Positions 1 to 9,215 are shown, counted from the stretch's first letter. The stretch is 64,000 nucleotides of DNA from Hydrogenophaga sp. Root209 (GCF_001428625.1 NZ_LMIE01000004.1:62001-126000), one strand, 5' to 3'. Program-made: numbers and translations. The notes: generated by a model not told the origin, from the sequence alone.

Positions 1-157
1 CCACGATCGTGCGGGTCACCCGCGCGTCGCGCTCGGCGCGGTCGTCGTCCAGCGCCTGTTGCCACAACCAGCCCACCACCAAGGTGAGCACCGTCACGGC
101 GGCCACCACCGCGAGCCAGATGCGCAGGTAGAGCTTGGAACCGAAGAATGCTTTCAT
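1..157 (-). CDS. Two-component sensor histidine kinase, N-terminal fragment
   Basis: Only the first ~52 codons are in the window; the gene runs off the left edge. Its ATG (155-157) overlaps the stop of the upstream response-regulator gene in an ATGA arrangement, so the two are translationally coupled. The visible product starts MKAFFGSKLYLRIWLAV and continues as one hydrophobic helix (about residues 12-30) followed by charged residues (DDDRAERDAR), as expected for the first membrane segment and start of the periplasmic part of an OmpR-partner kinase. The kinase call rests on this topology and the pairing with the regulator; no catalytic domain is visible. CpxA/RstB-like is possible but not shown. 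Confidence 0.75.
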   Translation of the reverse strand, partial: MKAFFGSKLYLRIWLAVVAAVTVLTLVVGWLWQQALDDDRAERDARVTRTIV

Positions 158-870
158 TCCTGCTGTTTCGCAAAGACATAGCCCACACCGCGCACGGTGA
201 GGATGCGTTTGGGGTCCTTGCTGTCGACTTCGATCGCATTGCGGATGCGGCCGATGTGAACGTCGATCGAGCGGTCGAAGGCTTCCAGCTCTCGTCCACG
301 CACCGCTTCCATGATCTGGTCGCGCGTGAGCACGCGCCCGGCTCGCTCGGCCATTGCCACAAGCAGGTCGAACTGGTACGACGTGAGCTCGCACGCCTGA
401 CCCGACACCACCACTGTGCGTGCATCGCGATCGATGTCCAGCGAGCCGAAGCGCATCACGGGCGTGCTGCGCGACACGCTGGCGCTGCCCGTTTCACCGC
501 GGCGGCGCAACACGGCGCGCACGCGGGCCAGCAACTCGCGCGGCTCGAAGGGCTTGGGCAGGTAGTCGTCGGCGCCGAGCTCCAGCCCGATGATGCGGTC
601 CATCGGGTCACCCTTGGCGGTGAGCATGAGCACGGGCACTCGAGCCACGTCGCCCTGGAGGGCACGGATGCGCCGGCAGACCTCCAGTCCGTCGATGCCG
701 GGCATCATCAGGTCGAGGATGACCAGCTCGGGCTGGATGAGCTGCAGTTGCTCCAGACCGGCTTCGCCGTCGGCGGCATGGGTCACTTCGAAGCCCGATT
801 GGCCGAGGTACTCGACGACCATCGTGGCCAGACGGGCATCGTCTTCAATCATCAACAGCTGGGATGTCAT
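154..870 (-). CDS. OmpR/CpxR-like response regulator
   Basis: A 238-residue cytoplasmic DNA-binding response regulator. The receiver domain (about 1-120) has the acidic pocket (E9, D10, D11), phospho-acceptor D53 in VILDLMMPG, T84 and K106 in DDYLPKPF. A winged-helix DNA-binding domain follows and ends RILTVRGVGYVFAKQQE. The receiver signature GLELGADDYLPKPF and FDRSIDVHI in the effector domain are closest in my memory to the CpxR/RstA branch, though this is not decisive. The reading frame stays open far upstream, but the start at 870 is preferred because homology begins at MTSQLLMIEDD. It overlaps the kinase by 4 bp. The signal it senses is unknown; a CpxR-box-like repeat lies about 75 bp upstream. 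Confidence 0.93.
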   Translation of the reverse strand: MTSQLLMIEDDARLATMVVEYLGQSGFEVTHAADGEAGLEQLQLIQPELVILDLMMPGIDGLEVCRRIRALQGDVARVPVLMLTAKGDPMDRIIGLELGADDYLPKPFEPRELLARVRAVLRRRGETGSASVSRSTPVMRFGSLDIDRDARTVVVSGQACELTSYQFDLLVAMAERAGRVLTRDQIMEAVRGRELEAFDRSIDVHIGRIRNAIEVDSKDPKRILTVRGVGYVFAKQQE

Positions 871-944
871 GGGTGTTTTTGTGGTGGCTTGGGACGGCAA
901 TCCCATAGGGTGGGGGCCAGGTGTGAACACGGGTTGTGGAAGGC

Positions 945-959
945 GTAAAGAAACGTGAA
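945..959. promoter_or_regulatory. Possible CpxR-like box upstream of the response-regulator gene
   Basis: The sequence GTAAAGAAACGTGAA consists of GTAAA, a 5-nt spacer and GTGAA, one mismatch from the known CpxR direct-repeat box (GTAAA-N5-GTAAA). It lies 75 bp upstream of the regulator start, and GTGAACAC occurs as a direct repeat at 923-930 and 955-962 (32 bp apart). OmpR-family regulators bind direct repeats and often control their own genes, so autoregulation is plausible. No promoter could be assigned. Confidence 0.35.
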
Positions 960-967
960 CACTGCGT

Positions 968-2359
968 TCACTCTGAAGGGGTGCCCACCGGTACCACACG
1001 GGTGGCCAGCCAGACCAGCAACAGCACGGGCACGCCGAGGCAGGCTGTGGCGGTGAAAAAGGTGGCGTAGTCGTAAGCGTCAACGAATGCACCCGAATAG
1101 CCGGCAAGCCACTTGGGCGCGAGCAGCATCATGGAACTGAACAGCGCGTACTGCGTGGCGGAGTAACTCACGTTGGTCAAGCCCGAAAGATAGGCGATGA
1201 ACGCAGCCGAGGCGACGCCCGCGCTCAGGTTGTCAGCGGAGATCACGAACACCAGCGCGGTCACGTCGTGGCCATGCCCGGCCAGCCAGGCGAAGAGCAG
1301 GTTGCTGGCCGCCGAGAGCACAGCCCCCAGCATCAGCACGCGCATCACGCCAAGTTTGAGCGAGAGCGCGCCTCCGATGAAAGCACCCACCAGGGTCATG
1401 ATCACGCCGAACACCTTGGTGACCGCCGCCACCTCGTCCTTGGTGTAGCCCATGTCCACATAAAACGGGTTGGCCATGATGCCCATGACCACGTCGCTGA
1501 TGCGGTAGACCCCGATGAGCGCGAGGATCAGCACCGCTTGCTTGCCGTAGCGCTTGAGGAAGTCGGCGAATGGCTCGACCAGCGCGCTGCGCAGCCACTC
1601 GGCCGCGTTCTTCGACGGTGGCAGCACCACCCGGACCGGTTCACGCGAGAACAGCACGGTGAACACGCCCACCAACATGCTCGCCGCCATCACCAGATAG
1701 GCCGTGGTCCAAGCCGCCTGCTGGTACAACACGCCGGGCGCAGCACCCGTCACAGCAGCCACCGGGGCCACCTCGGCACGCGCGGCAATCCAAAGCACAC
1801 CGGCACCGGCCCAGATCATGGCCAGGCGGTAACCGGTCTGGTAAGTCGCGGCCAGGGCGCCCTGGTGGCGCACGTCGGCCGACTCGATGCGAAATGCATC
1901 CAGCGCAATGTCCTGCGTGGCTGAAGCGAACGCCACAGCGAGCGCACACCACACCACCGTGGTCAGCCCCGTGCGTGGATCGGACAACGCCATGCCCACC
2001 AGTGAGGCCATGATGAGGAATTGCGACAGCAGCAACCAGCTGCGCCGCCGCCCTAGCCAGCGCGTGAGAAACGGCAGCGGCAAGCGGTCCACCAGCGGTG
2101 CCCAGCACCACTTGAATGCGTAGGCCAGGCCCACCCAGCTCAGGTAGCCGATGGTCGTGCGGTCCAGCCCCGCTTCGCGCAGGCGAAAGCTCAGGGTGCC
2201 CAACACCAGCAGCAACGGCAGCCCGGCGGAAAACCCCAACGCGAACATGCGCAGGCTGGCCGGCTCCAGATACACACGCAGGGTTTCGCCCCAGCTCGGG
2301 CTGGGCTGCGGCGTCGGCTCGGCGGCCGACGGGGTTGTCACGGACGTGGGTGGGGACAT
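968..2359 (-). CDS. ampG: AmpG-like muropeptide permease (MFS)
   Basis: 463-residue inner-membrane transporter. It has an N-terminal cytoplasmic stretch (about 1-35), then MFALGFSAGLPLLLVLGTLSFRL, typical of AmpG first helices, and about 12-14 hydrophobic segments. The motifs GLAYAFKWCWAPLVDR and LGRRRSW correspond to the MFS loop after helix 2. AmpG proteins import anhydromuropeptides from the periplasm for cell-wall recycling and, where AmpC/AmpR exist, beta-lactamase induction. It lies ahead of the two-component genes on the same strand with a 97-bp gap, and divergent from the M48 protease gene (70-bp gap), so promoters for both must share that gap. No ampR or ampC is present here. Other AmpG-like MFS substrates cannot be excluded. 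Confidence 0.88.
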   Translation of the reverse strand: MSPPTSVTTPSAAEPTPQPSPSWGETLRVYLEPASLRMFALGFSAGLPLLLVLGTLSFRLREAGLDRTTIGYLSWVGLAYAFKWCWAPLVDRLPLPFLTRWLGRRRSWLLLSQFLIMASLVGMALSDPRTGLTTVVWCALAVAFASATQDIALDAFRIESADVRHQGALAATYQTGYRLAMIWAGAGVLWIAARAEVAPVAAVTGAAPGVLYQQAAWTTAYLVMAASMLVGVFTVLFSREPVRVVLPPSKNAAEWLRSALVEPFADFLKRYGKQAVLILALIGVYRISDVVMGIMANPFYVDMGYTKDEVAAVTKVFGVIMTLVGAFIGGALSLKLGVMRVLMLGAVLSAASNLLFAWLAGHGHDVTALVFVISADNLSAGVASAAFIAYLSGLTNVSYSATQYALFSSMMLLAPKWLAGYSGAFVDAYDYATFFTATACLGVPVLLLVWLATRVVPVGTPSE

Positions 2360-2429
2360 CGGCAGGCCGTTGAGAGGGTAGGGTTCGCTGGGGTGGGCAC
2401 ACCCGCTTGGCTTTGACTATTATTCACGC

Positions 2430-3296
2430 ATGTGTTTCATCTGCGACTTCAAGTCTGACCCATCCCCCTTGCCGCGGCCCGATCACGTCTGGTCGGCCCG
2501 CCGCGGCTTCCTGCTCGCGGGCACTGCAGCCGCTGTGGGCACTGTGCTGCCAGCCGCCGCACAGGTGGATGTGGGCCAGGCATCGGCCCTGCGCAACCTG
2601 GTGCCGGCCGAAGAACTCGAGAGCGCTGCGAACCAGCAATATGCGCAGACGATGAGCGAAGCCAACGCCAAGAAGCTCCTGCTGCCGTCCAGCCACCCAC
2701 AAGTTCAGCGGCTGCGCAACATCGCGCGCCGCATCATTCCGCACTCCTCGCAATGGAACAAACGCGCCGCCGACTGGAAGTGGGAGGTCAACCTGATCCG
2801 CAGCGATCAGGTGAACGCGTTCTGCATGCCGGGCGGCAAGATCGCTTTCTACACCGGCATCCTGGAGAAGTTGCAGCTCACCGACGACGAGACCGCCATG
2901 ATCATGGGCCACGAGATGGCCCATGCATTGCGCGAACACGCACGTGCCCGTGTGGCCAAGAGCAGCGCAACTAGCATCGGTCTGTCCATTGCTGCGCAAT
3001 TGTTCGGGCTGGGCCAGCTCGGTGATGTGGCGGCCAGCCTCGGCACACAGCTGCTCACGCTCAGGTTCAGCCGGGACGATGAGACCGAAGCCGATCTGGT
3101 GGGTCTGGAGCTCGCGGCCCGCGCCGCCTACCAGCCGCGGGCCAGTGTGAGCTTGTGGCAGAAAATGACATCGGGCGGTGGCGGCGCCAACCTGGGCTTT
3201 CTCTCCACGCACCCCAGCGGCCCCAACCGCATCCGCGAGCTTGAAGCGAACGTGCCGCGGGTGCAGGGTCTTTACGAGCAAGCCCGCAAGGGTTGA
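2430..3296 (+). CDS. M48-family metalloprotease, exported (LoiP/BepA-like)
   Basis: 288-residue zinc peptidase. The N-terminus carries a twin-arginine motif (SARRGFLLAG, R24-R25) and hydrophobic segment ending AAAQ, predicting Tat-type or similar export to the periplasm. The catalytic motif HEMAH is at residues 161-165, with the third ligand region DDETEAD at about 216-222, both standard for M48 gluzincins. M48 proteases of this small class (LoiP/YggG, BepA/YfgC) degrade misfolded outer-membrane or periplasmic proteins. There is no C-terminal TPR domain, unlike BepA, so it is closer to LoiP in architecture but lacks a lipobox. No clear Shine-Dalgarno precedes the ATG, and TATTAT sits only a few bases upstream, so a short or absent leader is possible. 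Confidence 0.9.
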   Translation: MCFICDFKSDPSPLPRPDHVWSARRGFLLAGTAAAVGTVLPAAAQVDVGQASALRNLVPAEELESAANQQYAQTMSEANAKKLLLPSSHPQVQRLRNIARRIIPHSSQWNKRAADWKWEVNLIRSDQVNAFCMPGGKIAFYTGILEKLQLTDDETAMIMGHEMAHALREHARARVAKSSATSIGLSIAAQLFGLGQLGDVAASLGTQLLTLRFSRDDETEADLVGLELAARAAYQPRASVSLWQKMTSGGGGANLGFLSTHPSGPNRIRELEANVPRVQGLYEQARKG

Positions 3297-3302
3297 ACTG
3301 CC

Positions 3303-5729
3303 TCAGTTGAGCAGGCGTTCTGGATTGGCGTCGAGCTTGGAGAGCGCGTCGCGCGTGGCGCGCACCGTGAGCGCCTCTTCCTCGCTGGGCACCAGCAAAC
3401 CCGCCTGCAGATACGAGGCGACACGCGTTGCCTGAATCAGGAAACAACGACCACCGTTGGTGACGAACAAATACAGCTGGCCCCGCTGGCTGCGCCAGGC
3501 GAGCTGCACACTGTTGAGCTTGCCGTTGTGGTCCAGGCCAAACCACGAACCGATCTGCAGCTCGATCGCCCACGAGCGCATGGCCTCGTTGGGTTGGCTG
3601 CCGCCCTGGTTGATCACTTCGATGTTGCTGGCATCCACGCCAGTGATCATCTCGATGCTCTCGTTGTTCAGGTCCAGATCGCCCAGACCATTGGCCGGCA
3701 GGTAGTCTTCCAGGTTGGCCAGTCGCTCGGACAGGTTGTCCAGCTGCTCCTGCGAGATGGCTTCGGTGCGGGACATGAAGGCGTCGGCCAGCGTGTCGCT
3801 CACCGCCTTGATGTGCTGATCCTGCATGCCGGTGGTGAACCCCAGCAGTCCCATGCCTTGGCGCAGGCGCTGCAGCAGCGCCGGCAGTTGCTGGATCACG
3901 CGGGCGCGGTCGTCGCGGTTGGGCTTGGCGCTGGCCGCCCACAGCAGGTCGGATGCCACCTGCTTGAGCGCGCTGGTTTCTTCATGTCGCAAGCCGTACT
4001 TCACGCTGGACACGGCGAGCACGTCCACCCACACCTTGAACAGAAAGTCACGCACCTCGTCGCGCACCGGGACGTCGTCGAGCAGCTTGCGCAACTCGAT
4101 CGTGTACTGCACCGACAGGGTTTCCTTCTGCTCGACCTGCTGCGCCACGCTGACGAAACGGCTGGCGCTGCCCTGCTCGCTCAGGTAAGTCGACAAGAAC
4201 TTCTGGAACTCGTCAAACACCAGTTGGAATACGCGGCGGCCCGTCTCCGGATACTGCTCGATCACCTGCACCACACGCTTGATTTCGGCCTCCAGTGCGG
4301 CCGAACTCACGTTGGACTCGAAACCCATCACGCACGACCCCATGCGGTCAATCAGGCGGCGGGCCGGGTGCTGCAGAGCGCTGAAAAACTCGGGTTCGGC
4401 CAACGCCACGCGCAACACCGGGATCTGCAAACGGGCGAACCACACGCGCACGCTGGGCGGAATGCGTTCTTCGGCCAGGATGCTTTGAAACATCAGAGCC
4501 ACCACCTCGATGGTGGCCTTCTCGGTCGGGGTGCTGGCGGCCTGCTTGAGTTCGGCTGTGCGTTGACGCAGGCTGGTGGCCGCCCTCTCCACATGGGTGG
4601 CGTCCATGTAGACAGCGCCTGGGCGGCTGTTGCCCGAGACGTAAAAGCCCGCGCCTGCGCTGTCGCCTGGCGTAACCCTCTGCATGGCCTGCTGCAGGCC
4701 AGGGGAGGGGGGCAGGATCTGGGTGGCTTCGAAGTCACCACCCACCTTGTCGATCAGCATGCGCCGAAGCCGACCCACGACGCCCTGGGCACGCATGCGG
4801 GCGCGTGCCAGCGGCGAGGCGTTGGTCATCATGCGGGTCTCGTCCTGCACGCCCATGCCTGAAGAGCCTGTGGCACGCGAGCGGGCCCCGGCGCCACCGG
4901 TGGTCCCAGCTTCACCCGGGTCTGCGCTCGAACCGCGGCCCTGACTCGAGTCCAGACCGGTGCGAGCAGGGCGGAAACCGGCCCCACCCCTCGATCCCTG
5001 GTCTGCGGCAGAGGCAGGGACACGGGCGCCCACAGGACGGGACTGCGGCGGCACAGCGGGCGGGCCGTCCGTGCGGGAGCCGGGGGTGCGCCTGACGAGT
5101 GCCTGCAGGTCGATCTCTTTCATCACGCCACTGGCCACGAGAAACTCGTTGGCGGCCTTGTAGGCGTCGTGCAACTTGGTGGCCATCACTGGTGCCAGTG
5201 CGTCCTGAACCAGGAGCCAGGCATCGCGGGTCATCTGTGTGTCCAGCCATTGATCCACCAGGATGCGGGCGGTCACATCGGGCAACAGCACGTCTCCGCG
5301 AGGCATCTCCTGGCGCTGCTCGAGATGCTGGATGCGCAAGCGCAGTTCGTTGAGTTCGGTGGACGATTTTTCCAACACCTTCATGGCCAGACGCGACGCC
5401 ATGATCTGGTCGTCGATGGCGCCCTCGGCCACCAGTTCGAGCGCGCCCGACATGCTGACGGGCTGGCCCGAGCTGGACACACGCGGGAGCAAGGTTCGCT
5501 GCAAAGCCTTGCGGCTCTGGTTGAGCCAGGTGGTCTGGTTTTTCTGGAAGGCGGTCCAGGCATCGCGCCTGGCCTGGGTTTCGCGGGCCGGGCCGGCCTG
5601 GTCGAGGATGGAGGTCAGGCGGGTGTCGCAGGCCTTGACCATTTCGGGAAGGGCACGGCCCACATGAACCACGAAGAGTTCACGTGCCTGTTTGGCCAGG
5701 GATGAGACGTGCTGATCGGGTGACGACAC
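3303..5729 (-). CDS. DUF1631 family protein, function unknown
   Basis: 808-residue soluble protein of the DUF1631 family, seen mainly in beta- and gammaproteobacteria and sometimes misannotated as thymidine phosphorylase. The frame opens with GTG at 5729 (product SSPDQHVSSLAKQAREL). Helical N- and C-terminal parts flank a low-complexity, Pro/Arg/Gly-rich linker (about residues 215-300), and the conserved C-terminus ends in a beta-rich stretch including FGLDHNGKLNSVQLAWRS and YLFVTNGGRCFL, reminiscent of a small PilZ-like barrel (my inference). No signal peptide or catalytic motif is seen. It is convergent with the M48 gene (stop codons only a few bases apart) and lies downstream of the sec genes. 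Its role is unknown. Confidence 0.85.
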   Translation of the reverse strand: MSSPDQHVSSLAKQARELFVVHVGRALPEMVKACDTRLTSILDQAGPARETQARRDAWTAFQKNQTTWLNQSRKALQRTLLPRVSSSGQPVSMSGALELVAEGAIDDQIMASRLAMKVLEKSSTELNELRLRIQHLEQRQEMPRGDVLLPDVTARILVDQWLDTQMTRDAWLLVQDALAPVMATKLHDAYKAANEFLVASGVMKEIDLQALVRRTPGSRTDGPPAVPPQSRPVGARVPASAADQGSRGGAGFRPARTGLDSSQGRGSSADPGEAGTTGGAGARSRATGSSGMGVQDETRMMTNASPLARARMRAQGVVGRLRRMLIDKVGGDFEATQILPPSPGLQQAMQRVTPGDSAGAGFYVSGNSRPGAVYMDATHVERAATSLRQRTAELKQAASTPTEKATIEVVALMFQSILAEERIPPSVRVWFARLQIPVLRVALAEPEFFSALQHPARRLIDRMGSCVMGFESNVSSAALEAEIKRVVQVIEQYPETGRRVFQLVFDEFQKFLSTYLSEQGSASRFVSVAQQVEQKETLSVQYTIELRKLLDDVPVRDEVRDFLFKVWVDVLAVSSVKYGLRHEETSALKQVASDLLWAASAKPNRDDRARVIQQLPALLQRLRQGMGLLGFTTGMQDQHIKAVSDTLADAFMSRTEAISQEQLDNLSERLANLEDYLPANGLGDLDLNNESIEMITGVDASNIEVINQGGSQPNEAMRSWAIELQIGSWFGLDHNGKLNSVQLAWRSQRGQLYLFVTNGGRCFLIQATRVASYLQAGLLVPSEEEALTVRATRDALSKLDANPERLLN

Positions 5730-5812
5730 AATACTTTCAGTATGACATGAAAGGATTTAGCCACCCGATGCGAAACGGCTCTGCAAGGGTATGCCTGTAC
5801 CGACGTTCGCGC

Positions 5813-6766
5813 TTAAACCACAGCGCCTGCGTTCGGGTCGTCCGGATCGCCTTCGTTCTTGCCGGTGGACTTGATCAAGTCCTCGCGTTTGATGCCCAGC
5901 CACATCGCCATGGCCGCGCCGACGAACACCGACGAGTAGATGCCGAAGCAGATACCGATGGTCAAGGCCAGCGCGAAGTAATACAAGGTCGGGCCACCAA
6001 ACAGCAGCATGGACAGCACCATGATCTGGGTGGAGCCGTGGGTGATGATGGTGCGGCTGATGGTGGACGTGATCGCATGATCAATCACCTGTTGCGGCGC
6101 CATCTTGCGCTGCTTGCGGAAGGTCTCGCGAATGCGGTCGAAGATCACCACCGATTCGTTGACCGAGTAGCCGAGCACGGCCAGCACGGCGGCCAGCACA
6201 GCCAGCGAGAACTCCCACTGGAAAAACGCAAAGAAGCCCAGGATGATGACCACGTCGTGCAGGTTGGCGATGATGGCCGAGACCGCATACTTCCACTCAA
6301 AGCGGAATGCGAGGTAAATCATGATGCCCACAATCACCAGGCCCAGGGCCTTGAGGCCGTTGGCGACCAGCTCCTGCCCCACCTGCGGACCCACGAACTC
6401 GGTGCGGCGCAGGGCCACGGTCGGGTTCTGAGCCTTCAACGCCGCCAGCACCGTCTCACTTTGCTGACCGGATGACTGGCCGGCCTGCACGGGCAAGCGC
6501 AACAGCACGTCGCGCGAAGTGCCGAAGTTCTGCACCGGCACGTCGGCGTAACCCAGCGATTCAATGACCTTGCGGACCGACTCCAGGTCGGCGGGTTGCT
6601 CGTAGGCGACTTCCATCACCGTGCCGCCGGTGAACTCGACCGACAGGTGCAGACCGCGGGTGGTCAGGAAAAAGACGGCGAGCAAAAAGGTGATGGCCGA
6701 GATCGCGTTCAGCACGATCGCGTGCCTCATGAACGGGATGTCTTTGCGGATGCGGAAGAGTTCCAT
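5813..6766 (-). CDS. secF: Protein translocase subunit SecF
   Basis: 317 residues. It starts MELFRIRKDIPFMRHA, has a first membrane helix at about 17-37, a periplasmic P1-type domain containing VEFTGGTVMEV (the conserved D/EFTGG signature), then five further helices with GYSVNESVVIFDRIRE, the SecF hallmark (usually GYSxNDTVVIFDRIRE). SecF with SecD uses the proton gradient to pull secreted proteins through SecYEG and recycle SecA. It lies 15 bp downstream of secD in the same operon; the gene order yajC-secD-secF is canonical. Confidence 0.98.
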   Translation of the reverse strand: MELFRIRKDIPFMRHAIVLNAISAITFLLAVFFLTTRGLHLSVEFTGGTVMEVAYEQPADLESVRKVIESLGYADVPVQNFGTSRDVLLRLPVQAGQSSGQQSETVLAALKAQNPTVALRRTEFVGPQVGQELVANGLKALGLVIVGIMIYLAFRFEWKYAVSAIIANLHDVVIILGFFAFFQWEFSLAVLAAVLAVLGYSVNESVVIFDRIRETFRKQRKMAPQQVIDHAITSTISRTIITHGSTQIMVLSMLLFGGPTLYYFALALTIGICFGIYSSVFVGAAMAMWLGIKREDLIKSTGKNEGDPDDPNAGAVV

Positions 6767-6781
6767 GCTGCGATTCCTCGT

Positions 6782-8656
6782 TCAATCGGCCTTGACGGCG
6801 GGGGTCTGGTCTTCGGGACGCCAGACGGTGCCGATCGACACGGTCTTGAGTTTCTTCTGCCGGCCGTACCAGAGGTTGACCAGGCCACGCGAGAAGAACA
6901 CCGAGGAAAACATGCTGGTCACGATGCCCAGGCAGTGCACCACGGCGAAGCCGCGCACCGGGCCCGAACCGAAGATCAACAGCGCCAGGCCAGCGATCAG
7001 CGAGGTCACGTTGGAATCGAGGATGGTGCCCCAGGCGTGGTCGTAGCCGGTGTTGATGGCCACTTGCGGCGAAGCGCCCCGGCGCAGTTCTTCGCGCACA
7101 CGCTCGTTGATCAGCACGTTGGAGTCGATCGCCATGCCCAGCGCCAGCGCCATGGCGGCGATGCCAGGCAGGGTCAGCGTGGCTTGCAGCATGGACAGCA
7201 GGGACACCAGCAACAACAGGTTGAAGCCGAGCGCAATGCTGGAGAACATGCCGAAGAGTGCGTAGTAGATGCACATGAAGAACACAATGACCGCGAAGCC
7301 CCACATCACGCTGTTGAAGCCCTTGGCGATGTTCTCCGCGCCCAGGCTCGGGCCGATGGTGCGCTCTTCAACGATTTCCATGGGCGCGGCCAGCGAGCCC
7401 GCGCGCAGCAGCAGGGCGGTGTCGTTGGCCTCGACCGTGGTCATGGCGCCCGAGATCTGCACGCGGCCGCCACCGATTTCACCGCGGATCACCGGCGCGG
7501 TGACCACTTCGCCACGGCCTTTTTCAAACAGGATGATGGCCATGCGCTTGCCCACGTTCTCGCGTGTGACGTCGCGGAAAATGCGCGCGCCTTTGGCGTC
7601 CAGCGTCAGGTGCACGGCGGCTTCCTGGGTCTGGCTGTCGAAGCCGGCCTGGGCGTCGGTGAGGTTTTCACCGGTCAGCAGCACGTCACGCTTGACGACA
7701 ACGCTTCGGCCTCCGCGCTCGGGATAACGCTCGGAGCCGAAGGGCACCGCACCGGTGCCGCGCTCGGCCGCCTGGCCATCGGTGGATTCGTCCACCATGC
7801 GCACTTCCAGCGTGGCGGTGCGGCCCAGGATGTCCTTGGCCTTGGCGGTGTCCTGCACGCCGGGCAGTTGCACCACGATGCGGTCGGCACCCTGCTGCTG
7901 GATCACCGGCTCGGCCACGCCGAGTTCGTTGATGCGGTTGTGCAGGGTGGTGATGTTCTGCTTGAGCGCCTGCTCCTGCACGAGGCGCGCGGCTTCGGGT
8001 CGCAGGGTGGCGATCAGGCGGAAGTCGGGGGTGTCGGTGAGCACCAGGTCGGGAAACTGGGTCCGGATCAGGTCGCTGGCGGCGCCCAGGGTCTGCGCAT
8101 CCCCTGCGCGCAACTCCAGGGTCTGGCCGTTGCGGCTGATGCCGCCGTGGCGCACGCCCTTTTCACGCAGCAGGGTGCGCAGGTCGGCCACCAGCACATC
8201 GGCGCGACGCTCCAGGGCCGCGGCCATGTCGACCTGCAACATGAAGTGCACGCCACCGCGCAAGTCCAGACCCAGGTACATGGGCGAAGCGCCCAGCGAC
8301 GCCAGCCAGGCCGGCGTGCGCGGCAACAGGTTGAGCGCGACCACGTGCCCGGCGTCGGCCGGGTCGGGGTTGAACGCCTTCTCCAGCGCGTCGCGCGCCT
8401 TGAGCTGGTCGTCGGTGCTGTTGAAGCGGGCCTTGACCGAGTTGGCGTCGAGCTGGATCAGTGCAGCTTCCACACCTTGCGTCGCCAGAGCCTGCTCCAC
8501 ACGGGTGACGGTGCCGCTGTCGATACGCACCGTGGAACGCGCTGCCGACACCTGGACGGCGGGAGATTCGCCGAACAGATTGGGCAGCGCATAGATCGCA
8601 CTGATCAGCAGAGCGATCAGGATGATCGCGTACTTCCACAGCGGGTAACGGTTCAT
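6782..8656 (-). CDS. secD: Protein translocase subunit SecD
   Basis: 624 residues, the usual SecD length. It has an N-terminal membrane helix (MNRYPLWKYAIILIALLISAI), a large periplasmic domain starting with GLDLRGGVHFMLQVD, and a C-terminal block of five helices with DSNVLINERVREELRRG. It forms the SecDF-YajC complex, which assists the late steps of protein translocation. It lies between yajC (gap about 100 bp) and secF (gap 15 bp) on the minus strand. The start is the first in-frame ATG preceding the conserved N-terminal helix. No anomalies are seen. Confidence 0.98.
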   Translation of the reverse strand: MNRYPLWKYAIILIALLISAIYALPNLFGESPAVQVSAARSTVRIDSGTVTRVEQALATQGVEAALIQLDANSVKARFNSTDDQLKARDALEKAFNPDPADAGHVVALNLLPRTPAWLASLGASPMYLGLDLRGGVHFMLQVDMAAALERRADVLVADLRTLLREKGVRHGGISRNGQTLELRAGDAQTLGAASDLIRTQFPDLVLTDTPDFRLIATLRPEAARLVQEQALKQNITTLHNRINELGVAEPVIQQQGADRIVVQLPGVQDTAKAKDILGRTATLEVRMVDESTDGQAAERGTGAVPFGSERYPERGGRSVVVKRDVLLTGENLTDAQAGFDSQTQEAAVHLTLDAKGARIFRDVTRENVGKRMAIILFEKGRGEVVTAPVIRGEIGGGRVQISGAMTTVEANDTALLLRAGSLAAPMEIVEERTIGPSLGAENIAKGFNSVMWGFAVIVFFMCIYYALFGMFSSIALGFNLLLLVSLLSMLQATLTLPGIAAMALALGMAIDSNVLINERVREELRRGASPQVAINTGYDHAWGTILDSNVTSLIAGLALLIFGSGPVRGFAVVHCLGIVTSMFSSVFFSRGLVNLWYGRQKKLKTVSIGTVWRPEDQTPAVKAD

Positions 8657-8755
8657 GGTATGCCGGCCCTGGAGGCCGCAGGTGTGTCAGCGAGGTCGGG
8701 AGTGGTGGGCCGAATCAGAAACGGGGCGGGCGGCCGCTCGCCCCGTCGCAGGAAC

Positions 8756-9082
8756 TCAGACGTTTTTCAGCGTGCCCTTGGGCAACACCTGAACCACTGC
8801 GGTGCGTTGCATCTGGACTTCCATGCCGTCGGCAAGTTCCACACCGACATAGATCTCACCGATCTTGGAGACCTTGCCGAGAAAGCCACCAGCGGTCACG
8901 ACTTCGTCGCCTTTGGCCAGGGCTGCGACCATGGCCTTGTGCTCCTTCTGGCGCTTCATCTGGGGACGGATCATCACGAAATACAGCACCACGAACATCA
9001 ACACCAGCGGCAGCATGCCCAGGATGGTGGACTGGGTGTCGCCACCGGCGGCGGCTTGGGCGTAAGCGGAGGAAATGAACAC
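8756..9082 (-). CDS. yajC: Preprotein translocase subunit YajC
   Basis: 108-residue single-pass membrane protein. The translation initiates at GTG (9080-9082); no ATG is available upstream of the conserved region, and GGAG lies about 8 nt ahead of the GTG. After a short Ala/Gln/Gly-rich N-terminus comes the membrane helix (about 19-37, LPLVLMFVVLYFVMIRP), then the conserved RPQMKRQKEHKAMVAALAKGD motif region and a small beta domain. YajC associates with SecDF. It is the first gene of the sec operon here. The tgt and queA genes that usually precede it are absent; the gene upstream is the indolepyruvate oxidoreductase. Confidence 0.96.
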   Translation of the reverse strand: MFISSAYAQAAAGGDTQSTILGMLPLVLMFVVLYFVMIRPQMKRQKEHKAMVAALAKGDEVVTAGGFLGKVSKIGEIYVGVELADGMEVQMQRTAVVQVLPKGTLKNV

Positions 9083-9120
9083 GGGCGGTCTCCAACAGGT
9101 TCGGGATCAAGAAAAGGCCG

Positions 9121-9155
9121 AGCGCCCGGTCCGCTGCAAGCGGCGCCCGGGCGCT
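9121..9155 (-). terminator. Composite GC-rich hairpin between the oxidoreductase gene and yajC
   Basis: Outer arms AGCGCCCG (9121-9128) and CGGGCGCT (9148-9155) are exact reverse complements and enclose an inner stem CCGC/GCGG (9131-9134/9140-9143). There is no T-run on either strand, so it is not a classic intrinsic terminator. Its position just after the end of the oxidoreductase gene (stop 9216-9218, minus strand) and before the yajC leader suits partial termination or mRNA 3-prime end protection. Confidence 0.45.
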
Positions 9156-9215
9156 GGAACACAACCGGCGATTGTATGCCGGGGGGTGTTGAAGAGCGAT
9201 CTGCTGGGCGAGCGC

